A DNA stretch of 64,000 nt from Lachnospiraceae bacterium (GTDB lineage: Bacteria; Bacillota; Clostridia; Lachnospirales; Lachnospiraceae): assembly GCA_022794265.1 (NCBI GenBank), contig JAAWEK010000023.1, positions 29,696-93,695 on the forward strand. Reading direction: 5' to 3'. Numbering within the stretch: position 1 is the stretch's first letter; each line of letters begins with the position of its first letter. A program made the translations under genes and the position numbers. Under the pieces are notes generated by a model that was not told the DNA's origin, ran no database searches, and was given only the letters and a program-made list of their open reading frames with translations. This document shows, one piece after another, positions 43,730-53,224 of the stretch.

Positions 43730-44641
43730 ATGGAATCATATAACACCTTAACCCAATATAAAGTCTTTCATACTGTGGCTATCCTTGGAAATATTTCAAA
43801 AGCTGCAGAAAAACTGTATATTAGTCAGCCCGCCATCAGCAAATCCTTAAAGCAGCTGGAAGAAAATCTCGGCGTCCGTCTGTTTAACCGGAATTCCAGA
43901 GGTGTCTCCCTCACCGAAGAAGGAACTCTTCTATTCAAACATATTCATTCTGCATTTGAAGAAATTTCCAAAGGAGAAGATACATTGCACCGGATGACCT
44001 CCCTTGGTCTGGGTACCCTTCGAATCAGTGCCAGCTCCACGCTCTGCAAATATATTCTTCTTCCGTATCTGAAAGGGTTTATCCGGGAAAATCCGCATAT
44101 CAAAATAAATATAGAATGTCATTCCACCACCCAGTCACTGGAATTACTGGAAGCCGGACAGACAGATATTGGTCTGGTAGGACATACCCCGTTTCACCAG
44201 AAGCTTACCTTCCTGTCTATCGGATATGTAAACTACGTCTTTACCGCTACGGATTCCTATCTTAGCAATCTCCGGACCCGGGGGATACAGACCATCGAAG
44301 AGATTTTTGAAAATGCCAATATCATGCTGCTGGACCAGGACAATGTTTCCCGGCTTCATGTAGATAACTTCTTAGAATCTATTGGGCTGAAACCTCAAAA
44401 TATATTGGAAGTCAATAATATGGAACTTCTGATTGATTTTGCCAAAATCGATTTAGGCATTGCATGCATTATATCCGATTTCATTCGGGATGATTTACAA
44501 AAACAGCGACTGACTGAGATTCCGCTGCCCGCCGCCATTCCTCCCCGGAAAATCGGCTTTGCATACAATGAAACGTCCATCTCATCCGCCGCTGTCAATA
44601 AATTTATTCAATATCTGAAAAAACACACAAAATATCTTTAA
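43730..44641 (+). CDS. LysR-family transcriptional regulator
   Basis: 303 residues from the ATG at 43730 (GAGAAG upstream). N-terminal winged helix typical of LTTRs (VFHTVAILGNISKAAEKLYISQPAISKSLK, in two parts: NISKAAEKLYISQPAISKS is the recognition region) and a periplasmic-binding-protein-like effector domain. Divergent to leuCD, which it most likely controls; effector unknown, by analogy a leucine-pathway intermediate. Its stop overlaps the convergent beta-propeller gene's stop by three bases and no terminator lies between. Confidence 0.9.
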   Translation: MESYNTLTQYKVFHTVAILGNISKAAEKLYISQPAISKSLKQLEENLGVRLFNRNSRGVSLTEEGTLLFKHIHSAFEEISKGEDTLHRMTSLGLGTLRISASSTLCKYILLPYLKGFIRENPHIKINIECHSTTQSLELLEAGQTDIGLVGHTPFHQKLTFLSIGYVNYVFTATDSYLSNLRTRGIQTIEEIFENANIMLLDQDNVSRLHVDNFLESIGLKPQNILEVNNMELLIDFAKIDLGIACIISDFIRDDLQKQRLTEIPLPAAIPPRKIGFAYNETSISSAAVNKFIQYLKKHTKYL

Positions 44642-46947
44642 TATTTCATTTCAGATATCAGCTTATAATTCTGAGAAATATCATATGTGTTTATCCTCTG
44701 GTCTCCCAGTATCAGATAAAACACATCATTGATGATAATACCTCTTATACTGCTTATATCCTCCAGTTCCATATCATATTTAAATCGTTCGGTAAATCCA
44801 TGATTTTCATCATAGGAATATACCACATACCCCGGAACTCCGTAATCAGACCAGATTTCAAATCCAATCACATTCTTTTCTCTTGAAATAAGAATACTCT
44901 TATAATCCCATGTATCGGTATAGCGGTTTCTTTTTGATTCCATCTCCTCTTCTGTGACATTTTCCGGATCCGAAATGTCAAACATGGATAATTTATAACC
45001 AGAAGTTCTGACATCTCCGTCCAGCTCTTCTGTATCGAATCCAATGCCCAAAAGTTTATTTTCTTCCCAGAAATGCAAATAATCAGAAAATCCCGGTACT
45101 TTTAATTCACTGAGTATCTTTGGCGATGAAGGATTGGAAAAATCCACGGCAAACAAAGGATCAATGGATTTAAAAGTTACAAAATAACCAATATTTCCCA
45201 TAAATCTTGCCGAATGTAACTCCTCTCCCTTTGCGATTCCTTCAATCTGTCCCAAAATATTCAGTGATTCATCCAATGTATAAACCCTGTTTTCATCTAC
45301 TGTTTCAAATCTTCTTATTTTCCATTTATTACTTTCTTTCCTTATATATATGTCTTCTCCATATTTTTTTTCCAGTTCCTGCCGTATCTTCTGTTCCTGT
45401 TCATATTTCGTTGCCTTGTTCTGTTCTCCGATAACAGAATCCACAAACGAATCATCCAGCGTCTCTCTTCTGGCAGTAATGGTATATACATTTGCCACCG
45501 CTCTCAATCCCCCGTTATATTCATCCAGATAAAAAGACTTATCTATTGTTCCCCTTACTCTGGAAGAAGCTTTAAATTCCACTTTGCCTGCAATATAGCT
45601 GAATTTATTAATCACCGTATCAGAAGAATAGATTTCCGTCAGCGTATCTCCCTGCTCCGTTTCCCCTTTCGTCTCTTCCTGTTCCAAAAGATAAATGTTT
45701 TTCTGACTGACATATACCAGGTCGCTTCCCGATAAAATATTAATATTGGTTACTAAATCTTCAGGACTGTCAATCTCTAAAGCGGTAATAATCGTATATG
45801 TTTCCCCTCCGTTTTCATTTATATAAACAGAATTTGCCGAAACCTCTTCTCCATCCACACATGGGAGATATCTTCCACTGTCCAGAATATCATAATAAAA
45901 ATTTGATAACACATACAGATAACCGTCCACAACTCTGCTTGTATTTAATTTTCCCTGTTGTGAATGTTTTGCCAGAAATTTGGGATGACTTTTATCACTG
46001 ATATCAAAACTCAGAATATATATTTCATTTATATATTTTGATGAATCCTGCCAATACAGATATTCTTCATAATCGATATCATCCCTAAATGCAGACTCCC
46101 ATTCCCCACCACCGTATGAAGATTTTTTCATTGCAGATATCACCAGTGTCAATCTGTCACCATCGATATACATTTCCTTTTCATCCAAAAGATTTGCCAC
46201 ATCACCAGCTCTCTCTGCTTCTAAATCATCTTTCAGGTATTCTTCCAACCGTATTTCGGAAATAGCAGCAGGATAACCTTTTTCTGCGGCTACAATACGA
46301 ATACTACTGCCGTTTTTAGAAGCTATATAAATATACTTACCGTCTGTTTTTACATAATCCCCCTCCGATACGCCTTCCACCTGCTCATTGGTATCCTTAT
46401 GATAATTTTCCTGATTATCCGGTACCTGGTCACCTTCTATTCCTTCGGGCAGCATTTCTGAACTTCCTTCATTATTTATCTGACCATTTTCATCTTTGCC
46501 CAATGTTGACCAGCCATATCCCCATAAATTTAAACTGTCATAATTTTTAATTTTATCATATATTTCTTCTCTGCTGGTCGCCGGAACCATGCCCTGTTCC
46601 AGTTTACCATATTCCACTTCCCCTACCCCAAGTCTTCCATTGGTCAGAGTAATAGTCCCTTTATAATTAACCAGCTGAAAAACCGATACGACACAAACCG
46701 ATGCTACTACAGCAATAGCTGCTGTCTTTTTTAAAAATCTCTTTTTATTCTTTCGTACTGGAACAATTGTCGTTTTTTCCTTTAACTCCTGCCGGAGTTT
46801 CTTCATCATATTTTCCGGCAACAGACTGTCCGGAATCTCCAATTCCTCGGATTTATTACGAATTTCCTTCATTATAAATTCATCTGCCTCCTCCCAGTCC
46901 TCCATTCTGTCTTCCATATCCTGAATCACAATATTTCTTTTCTTCAT
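44638..46947 (-). CDS. Membrane-anchored beta-propeller protein, probable anti-sigma partner
   Basis: 769 residues: a cytoplasmic N-terminus of ~70 acidic then basic residues (MEDWEEADEFIMKEI, RKNKKRFLKK), one transmembrane helix (about 75-93), then an extracellular C-terminal beta-propeller (PF09826-type) with repeats such as GVSEGDYVKTDGKYIYIASK, VDGYLYVLSNFYYD and GNIGYFVTFKSIDPLFAVDF. The gene starts one base into the stop of an ECF sigma gene (TAATG). That coupling and the topology suggest a membrane anti-sigma factor with a propeller sensor. No zinc-type anti-sigma motif (HxxxCxxC) is seen. Confidence 0.85.
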   Translation of the reverse strand: MKKRNIVIQDMEDRMEDWEEADEFIMKEIRNKSEELEIPDSLLPENMMKKLRQELKEKTTIVPVRKNKKRFLKKTAAIAVVASVCVVSVFQLVNYKGTITLTNGRLGVGEVEYGKLEQGMVPATSREEIYDKIKNYDSLNLWGYGWSTLGKDENGQINNEGSSEMLPEGIEGDQVPDNQENYHKDTNEQVEGVSEGDYVKTDGKYIYIASKNGSSIRIVAAEKGYPAAISEIRLEEYLKDDLEAERAGDVANLLDEKEMYIDGDRLTLVISAMKKSSYGGGEWESAFRDDIDYEEYLYWQDSSKYINEIYILSFDISDKSHPKFLAKHSQQGKLNTSRVVDGYLYVLSNFYYDILDSGRYLPCVDGEEVSANSVYINENGGETYTIITALEIDSPEDLVTNINILSGSDLVYVSQKNIYLLEQEETKGETEQGDTLTEIYSSDTVINKFSYIAGKVEFKASSRVRGTIDKSFYLDEYNGGLRAVANVYTITARRETLDDSFVDSVIGEQNKATKYEQEQKIRQELEKKYGEDIYIRKESNKWKIRRFETVDENRVYTLDESLNILGQIEGIAKGEELHSARFMGNIGYFVTFKSIDPLFAVDFSNPSSPKILSELKVPGFSDYLHFWEENKLLGIGFDTEELDGDVRTSGYKLSMFDISDPENVTEEEMESKRNRYTDTWDYKSILISREKNVIGFEIWSDYGVPGYVVYSYDENHGFTERFKYDMELEDISSIRGIIINDVFYLILGDQRINTYDISQNYKLISEMKY

Positions 46948-47486
46948 TACAGCTGCACCTCCATCCTTTTCTGCATCTTTGCAAATGCACGACTGATTTT
47001 TGACCGCACCGTTGCTGCTTTCATATTCATTAGTTCACCAATCTCCCAGCTCTTATATCCTCCAAATACTGCCATAGAAACCAAATCTCTTTCTTCTGAT
47101 GTCAGTTCTTCAAAAGCATGTTTCAAATCTTGTTCCTTCTCATATTCATTTACCGTTTTCAGGTTCCGATTTACTGATTCATCGTCCAGAGACAAATACT
47201 TTTTTGTCAGCTGTTTCCTTCTGGCCCTGCATTTATTCGATAAAATCTTAAAGACCCATGCCCGGAATTTTTCATTCCCCCTTAATTTTCTAATACCCTG
47301 ATATACTTCTATCACTGTATCACTTACCATATCCTCGGCTTCCTGCCGGTTCTCCAGCATATAATAAGCATACCTATACATATCCTTATATATCTGCTGA
47401 TATAATTCGGAAAAAGCCGCAGTATCACCTTCCTTTGCCTTTATAACCAATTCACTGACTGTCTCCAATCTGCCACTTCCTTTCAT
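46947..47486 (-). CDS. ECF-type RNA polymerase sigma factor
   Basis: About 179 residues. Region 2 contains DMYRYAYYMLENRQEAEDMVSD (split: YYMLENRQEAEDMVSDT is 2.1-2.2) and FRAWVFKILSNKCRARRK; region 4 contains LTSEERDLVSMAVFGGYKSW and MNMKAATVRSKISRAFAKM. The start is uncertain: ATG at 47486 has only GGGA upstream, while a TTG six codons on has AAAGGAAG seven bases before it. Coupled to the downstream propeller gene. Targets probably include its own operon. Confidence 0.88.
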   Translation of the reverse strand: MKGSGRLETVSELVIKAKEGDTAAFSELYQQIYKDMYRYAYYMLENRQEAEDMVSDTVIEVYQGIRKLRGNEKFRAWVFKILSNKCRARRKQLTKKYLSLDDESVNRNLKTVNEYEKEQDLKHAFEELTSEERDLVSMAVFGGYKSWEIGELMNMKAATVRSKISRAFAKMQKRMEVQL

Positions 47487-47612
47487 TTGTATTCCCATAC
47501 TGACACTGAACCTCTGCAATATCTTCCAAACCTCTGAGCTGAAATCCAGCTTATCATACATTCATATATATGTGTATAAACATACTAAAATTGTTGCAGT
47601 AAAAATAGTCCC

Positions 47613-47655
47613 AAAAAAAGCCCTACATTGGCCTAAACTGCCAATGTAGGGCTTT
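47613..47655 (-). terminator. Terminator after the 73-residue gene
   Basis: AAAGCCCTACATTGGC (47617-47632) is perfectly paired with GCCAATGTAGGGCTTT (47640-47655), seven-nt loop, with Us on the minus strand only (47613-47619). Confidence 0.9.
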
Positions 47656-47665
47656 CGGATTCCGT

Positions 47666-47887
47666 TTAGTTTATATAGTTTCTAAACTTCCTCTTATATT
47701 CCTCAACACGAGAAGATAATTTTTCAAAATCTTTGTCACTGATTTTGCCATCATTTCTCAAGTCTTTAATAATGGAAATAAACTCTTGAAAGGACTTATA
47801 TGCTGCATCCTTATAGTTATTTGACAAATTCAGCTTTAGTTCTGCTTCTTTATCTTCTACTATTTTTTTAGTTTTTCCAAACAGCAT
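47666..47887 (-). CDS. Small charged helical protein of unknown function
   Basis: 73 residues, rich in Lys and Glu, predicted all-helical (KKIVEDKEAELKLNLSNNY, EEYKRKFRNYIN). GGAG lies nine bases before the ATG, and a strong terminator follows 11 bp after the stop, which supports a real gene. I recognise no family. It sits 47 bp after ilvC on the same strand. Confidence 0.6.
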   Translation of the reverse strand: MLFGKTKKIVEDKEAELKLNLSNNYKDAAYKSFQEFISIIKDLRNDGKISDKDFEKLSSRVEEYKRKFRNYIN

Positions 47888-47934
47888 ATGAATATCTCCG
47901 CTTTAATGTTCAGTCTTTATAAATTATGCAAAAA

Positions 47935-48996
<1,062 letters not shown>

Positions 48997-49069
48997 CTAA
49001 TATGCAGTACATTTTAGACAACGATTAATCTCATGACCAAACCAGAATCCAATATGTATTACAAAAAAA

Positions 49070-49576
49070 TCATTCCAGTTCTCCCGACAGCATGTCCGCC
49101 GTTCCTCTTGTCAGTCCAGTGATGCCAGTTCTTACAAGTTCCTTAATCTCAAATCCTTCCAGCAGACCCACAAAAGCATCCAGTTTCTGCTGGTTGCCAG
49201 TGAGTTCAATCATCATCGAATCCGTGGATACGTCAACAATCTTGGCACGGAAGATGTCTGCAACCGCAATTACCTGCTGACGATCCGTAGCATCTACTTT
49301 TACCTTGCATAAGATTAGTTCCCTGCAAACGGATGCCCCGTCTTTCAGTTCAATAATATCTTTGACATCCACAAGCTTTGCAACCTGCTTGCGAATCTGT
49401 TCCAATACTTCATCCTCTCCGCTGACAACAATAGTCATCCTCGAAAAACCGTTTCTCTCGGTCTCGCTTACGGTCAGACTGTCTATATTATATCCTCTTC
49501 TTGAAAAGAGGCCGGAAATCCTGCTGAGTACACCTACCGTATTCTCAACCAGAATCGATAATACCATTTTCTTCAT
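49070..49576 (-). CDS. ilvN: Acetolactate synthase small (regulatory) subunit
   Basis: 168 residues: N-terminal ACT domain (VLSILVENTVGVLSRISGLF, YNIDSLTVSET) and a C-terminal regulatory domain (VDATDRQQVIAVADIFRAKI, ELTGNQQKLDAFVGLLE). It binds valine to inhibit the catalytic subunit. The catalytic ilvB gene is not in the window. Promoter at 49608-49635. Confidence 0.94.
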   Translation of the reverse strand: MKKMVLSILVENTVGVLSRISGLFSRRGYNIDSLTVSETERNGFSRMTIVVSGEDEVLEQIRKQVAKLVDVKDIIELKDGASVCRELILCKVKVDATDRQQVIAVADIFRAKIVDVSTDSMMIELTGNQQKLDAFVGLLEGFEIKELVRTGITGLTRGTADMLSGELE

Positions 49577-49607
49577 AGAAAATACTCCTTACACTATATT
49601 CTTAATA

Positions 49608-49635
49608 ATCATAGCACATTCGTTCATTTTGTCAA
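49608..49635 (-). promoter_or_regulatory. Promoter of ilvN-ilvC
   Basis: Minus strand TTGACA (49630-49635), 16-bp spacer, TATGAT (49608-49613), 32 bp before the ilvN ATG. The short leader leaves no room for a T-box or attenuator. Confidence 0.65.
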
Positions 49636-49648
49636 GAGTTTCATATCC

Positions 49649-49891
49649 TTACTCATCAAACTCTGCCATTACAAAAAACGCACTCCCCTCCGGACGAATG
49701 GCAGTCACTGTTCCTTTCAAACTTTTCAGCCGCTGCCGGAACGGTATATTATTAGACATTGCCAGCGCCGGTATGATGGTATAATAACATACCACTCCCT
49801 GCAGGGTCACCAGCTGGGATTCCTCCACCTCCACTTCATCACCTACATGAAGCAAATCAGGACGCTCCATTTTAAACTCTATCTCTTTCAT
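49649..49891 (-). CDS. Small beta-rich protein of unknown function
   Basis: 80 residues from the ATG at 49891 (GGAGG six bases before). Contains VGDEVEVEESQLVTLQG and LKGTVTAIRPEGSAFFVMAEF, which suggest an SH3-like or OB-like barrel. No known family recognised. Located 32 bp after a terminator, so it is its own unit or reads through to ilvN. Confidence 0.65.
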   Translation of the reverse strand: MKEIEFKMERPDLLHVGDEVEVEESQLVTLQGVVCYYTIIPALAMSNNIPFRQRLKSLKGTVTAIRPEGSAFFVMAEFDE

Positions 49892-49912
49892 GTTTTCCCT
49901 CCGTCTTATAAC

Positions 49913-49940
49913 AAAAAAGACCGCTCCCACGGTCTTTTTT
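49913..49940 (-). terminator. Terminator after the 67-residue gene
   Basis: AAAAAAGACCG (49913-49923) pairs with CGGTCTTTTTT (49930-49940), six-nt loop, with A/T runs usable on both strands. Confidence 0.85.
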
Positions 49941-49947
49941 GTCCATA

Positions 49948-50151
49948 TTATCTGTATAGCCATTCTCCTAACTGACGAATCGAATTATCCTCCTGCTCTT
50001 CCAGCTCGTCAATGATAAAAATCTGCTCCGGTTCTTTTGTAAAACCGGAAATCGCTTCCTTTGCTTCATTAAAACTGGAATATTGCCCGAGTACGCCTGT
50101 GCCGTCAGATTTTTCCCTATTGTAAACACCTAATTCAAAATACCGTCTCAT
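49948..50151 (-). CDS. Small acidic protein of unknown function
   Basis: 67 residues with GGAGG six bases before the ATG and a terminator eight bases after the stop, so probably real. Motif FELGVYNREKSDGTGVLGQY and an acidic middle. No family recognised. Confidence 0.6.
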   Translation of the reverse strand: MRRYFELGVYNREKSDGTGVLGQYSSFNEAKEAISGFTKEPEQIFIIDELEEQEDNSIRQLGEWLYR

Positions 50152-50235
50152 CCCAAACCTCCATAATTTTATAACTGCTGTTTACATTTTACTACAAATA
50201 ATCCAAAAAGTTAATAAAGAATTCAAAATTTAATC

Positions 50236-51945
50236 CTATTTTAAGATTACAATGGCATGTGGCGGAAGAACAATGGTATCCCCAACCTGATACGGCTGCT
50301 CTTCTCCGGTGGTCAGTATCCCCTGAATACAGGTATAACCGTATACACTTCTCGGTACCTCTGCATATGCCGTTTCTGTAGGACTTGTATTGGCAAGCAC
50401 AACAATCTTGCTGCCTTCATAGGTCTTTGTCATTGCACTAATCTTCTCATCCGTTACTTCATTGACAGAGGCAACCTCACCTCTGGCCAGTTCTGGAAAG
50501 ATATTTCTCAGTTTCACGGACTGTTTCACATAATTCAGAATCGAGTTTTTATCTGCCAGCTGTTCTTCCACAGATGGAAAACGGTTGATGACCATATTTT
50601 TATCCATATTTGCCGGACCATCACACTGACCAGTTGTATCGGCAGAGGACCAAATCATCGGTGAACGCTTGTTTTCATCAGCTTCCACTCCTCCCAGACC
50701 GATTTCATCTCCATAATATATATAGGTGCTTCCGTTGGAAATTCCCATAAGACCATGGGCAAACTTAATTTTGTCTTCATTAAATCCGAGATAATGAGCC
50801 GGCCGGTTCAAATCATGATTGCTTAAAAACAATGCCATAGCTCCGGTATCAGAATATTCCCTGACAGATTCCATGGACTTGATTAATGAATTTGTAAAAT
50901 AATCGCCGTTATAAGTTGCCGTATTGGTTCCCTGGGCAATCATGGTGTAGACACCGTCATGGTTACCATAACTAAAATCAAATGCTCCATCGATTCCACT
51001 CTCGTAATAGGAAGCATAATCTGCGGTCCATGTTTCTCCCACAATATAGGCCTGCGGATTCACACTCTTTACATAAGCGTTAAACCACTTTAATACTTCT
51101 ACGTTCTTTGCAGTGTTTCCAGAAAAATATTCTTTTGCTGCATCCAGACGAAAACCGTCTGCACCTAAATCCAGCCAGTATTTAACGATAGTTTCAAACT
51201 CTGCCCTGACATCCGGATTATCCAGATTCAAATCCGGCATGGACTGGGAGAATACACCTTCATAATAATAATCTGAAGTTCCTACCTTATAATAATTACC
51301 ACCCGGATTGTCCTTTACAAATGTATAGTAATTTACATACTTGCAATCCGCTGCATTAGGCTCCTGTCCTTCCGGAAGCTGTTCCAGATATTTTCTTGCC
51401 TCCTGGAACCATGGATGTCCAATGGAGGAATGATTCATTACCAGATCTACAATAATCTTAATTCCTCTTTTATCACATTCTTCCGCCAGTTTTTTGAAAT
51501 CCTCCGTTGTACCATAGGCTTTATCCACAGCACAATAGTCAGTTACATCATATTTATGATAAGACGGTGACGGACTGATAGGCATCAGCCAGATTCCGTT
51601 GCAGCCTAAATCGGTATCCGTTTCCGGGTTCCCATCATTTATGTAATCCAGCTTATCGATTACACCCTGCAAATCGCCCATACCGTCTCCATTACTATCA
51701 TAAAATGAACCCACAAAAATCTCATAAAAACTCCTGCTGTTATCATCAATAACATTTTGCGTGGAAGCCAGATTTGCCGCAACTTCTTCACCTTCTAATT
51801 TAACGGTGGTCGTTTCTTCCGTAGTGGTTTCGGCTCCGGCCGTTCCGGTAGTTGTTTTATTGTCGCCTGATTTCCCGCAGGCAGTAAAAATAAATGAGGT
51901 ACACAGCGCAAAAGCAAACGTTTTGGCCAACAATTTTTTTCTCAT
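50236..51945 (-). CDS. GH13 lipoprotein (alpha-amylase/alpha-glucosidase type)
   Basis: 569 residues. Signal peptide with lipobox FTAC (C23), Thr-rich spacer (31-50), then GH13 barrel: Ca-binding DSNGDGMGD (83-91), LVMNHSS, nucleophile D268 (DGFRLDAAKE), acid/base E304 (IVGETWTAD) and D378 (FLSNHD). Ends in a C-terminal beta domain. It is held on the outer face of the membrane and probably processes oligosaccharides released by the CBM26 amylase. Promoter at 51981-52009 overlaps the end of the preceding gene. Confidence 0.93.
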   Translation of the reverse strand: MRKKLLAKTFAFALCTSFIFTACGKSGDNKTTTGTAGAETTTEETTTVKLEGEEVAANLASTQNVIDDNSRSFYEIFVGSFYDSNGDGMGDLQGVIDKLDYINDGNPETDTDLGCNGIWLMPISPSPSYHKYDVTDYCAVDKAYGTTEDFKKLAEECDKRGIKIIVDLVMNHSSIGHPWFQEARKYLEQLPEGQEPNAADCKYVNYYTFVKDNPGGNYYKVGTSDYYYEGVFSQSMPDLNLDNPDVRAEFETIVKYWLDLGADGFRLDAAKEYFSGNTAKNVEVLKWFNAYVKSVNPQAYIVGETWTADYASYYESGIDGAFDFSYGNHDGVYTMIAQGTNTATYNGDYFTNSLIKSMESVREYSDTGAMALFLSNHDLNRPAHYLGFNEDKIKFAHGLMGISNGSTYIYYGDEIGLGGVEADENKRSPMIWSSADTTGQCDGPANMDKNMVINRFPSVEEQLADKNSILNYVKQSVKLRNIFPELARGEVASVNEVTDEKISAMTKTYEGSKIVVLANTSPTETAYAEVPRSVYGYTCIQGILTTGEEQPYQVGDTIVLPPHAIVILK

Positions 51946-51980
51946 CTCTATCCTTCCTTTCGCATTGTATTTTCTATCCT

Positions 51981-52009
51981 ATTATCCTATATTTCACATC
52001 ATTATTCAA
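51981..52009 (-). promoter_or_regulatory. Promoter of the GH13 lipoprotein gene
   Basis: Minus strand TTGAAT (52004-52009), 17-bp spacer, GATAAT (51981-51986). The -35 lies inside the stop of the upstream membrane protein gene. Confidence 0.6.
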
Positions 52010-52572
52010 GCATTATTCTGCATATATTTTTCTTTATAAGTAAAGGCAGAGGTGGTCATGTAGACCAGAATCATCAGATTTACGACCATTTCAAATATCT
52101 GGAACGTCATGGCAAATTCCGAAACGGCAAAGGTAATGGCAACATACTGGCAGGCAGTACATAATACTTTTACCATCAGCAGAGTATTAATCCTCTTTAC
52201 CTGAAACTGCCGGTTCATTCCCTGCAGACCGGTGAGCAGCCTGATATACATATAAATTGCCAGAATTCCCAGAATATCTGAAACAAGTGCCGCCGCCCAT
52301 GCCGCATACACACCCATATCCGAAATAACACCATATAAATCCAGAATACAGCAAAGATAGGTGACGACAGCCGATGCAGCAAACAGCAGGATTCCCTGCT
52401 TTGCCACTGGCTGAAATTCCAAATTTTCTCCATGCCGCTTCTGCATTCTCCAGATTCCATAGACCAGAACCGCATAACCGATAAAATCCGGTAGTAAATC
52501 AAACTGTATATTTTCAACGCCCAGTACCAGATCAAAGAGAATAAAAATAAATGCCACAACAAATTTAATCAT
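52006..52572 (-). CDS. Multi-pass membrane protein at the end of the ECF transporter operon
   Basis: 188 residues from the ATG at 52572 (GAGG five bases before), with five or six transmembrane helices (FVVAFIFILFDLVLGV, FIGYAVLVYGI, ILLFAASAVVTYLC, and so on). No family recognised. It starts seven bases after the S-component gene stop, so it is part of the transporter operon, but its role is unknown; it might be a second S-like or accessory subunit. Confidence 0.7.
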   Translation of the reverse strand: MIKFVVAFIFILFDLVLGVENIQFDLLPDFIGYAVLVYGIWRMQKRHGENLEFQPVAKQGILLFAASAVVTYLCCILDLYGVISDMGVYAAWAAALVSDILGILAIYMYIRLLTGLQGMNRQFQVKRINTLLMVKVLCTACQYVAITFAVSEFAMTFQIFEMVVNLMILVYMTTSAFTYKEKYMQNNA

Positions 52573-52579
52573 ATAAACC

Positions 52580-53224
52580 TCATTTCCGCACGGATTGTGC
52601 TGCATTTTCCAGACTTTCAAGTCCAAATTTCTTTCTCACACGCATTAATTTCCTGCCGATGGGTTTTCTCAAAACCATCATAAAAATAACATTGGAAACT
52701 GCGTATATAACTGTAAACGGCAGTGATGTCAGCAAAGCTGTTAAATATCTGGAGCCGTTCAGATATCCGTCAATCCATAATACCGTATAGATATCCATCA
52801 GCAAAGAATAAATAGCTCCGGAAGCCGCCGAATACAGATACAGACCAAACCTGTGGTTCCGCAGGAACCCGGAACCAATTCCGGCAATACCTCCAATGAT
52901 TCCCCAGACAATCATCTGAAACGGTGTCCATGCTCCCTGACCAAAATATAAGTTTGAAATTAATGCTGTCAGGGAACCGGTTAAAAATCCGGCTTCTTTT
53001 CCAAAATATATGCCAGAAATGATAACTACGGCCGTTACCGGTTTAAAACCGGGCAGTATTGCAAATACCAGTCTGCCAGTAACGGAAAGTGCAGTTAAAA
53101 CACTTATAACCACTAACAGCCTGAAATCCTGTTTCTTTTTTTCCAGCATCACAAAAAACTGCCGGAACGCAATCAATAAAATCACCAGTACAATCCCATA
53201 GACCACTGCCAGATGAAATCTCAT
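52580..53224 (-). CDS. ECF transporter S component (substrate-binding)
   Basis: 214 residues with about six transmembrane helices; S-component-like features are GFKPVTAVVIISGIYFGKEAG and GIIGGIAGIGSGFL. Its ATG overlaps the ATPase stop (ATGA). It determines substrate specificity, which cannot be read from sequence here. The operon's DUF4430 protein hints at a corrinoid; no cobalamin riboswitch was seen. Confidence 0.8.
   Translation of the reverse strand: MRFHLAVVYGIVLVILLIAFRQFFVMLEKKKQDFRLLVVISVLTALSVTGRLVFAILPGFKPVTAVVIISGIYFGKEAGFLTGSLTALISNLYFGQGAWTPFQMIVWGIIGGIAGIGSGFLRNHRFGLYLYSAASGAIYSLLMDIYTVLWIDGYLNGSRYLTALLTSLPFTVIYAVSNVIFMMVLRKPIGRKLMRVRKKFGLESLENAAQSVRK

Noticed and set aside
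49577-49648. T-box or attenuator before ilvN-ilvC, and similarly before leuC
   Set aside because: Leaders are short with ordinary promoters; no T-box core or terminator/antiterminator pair can be seen.
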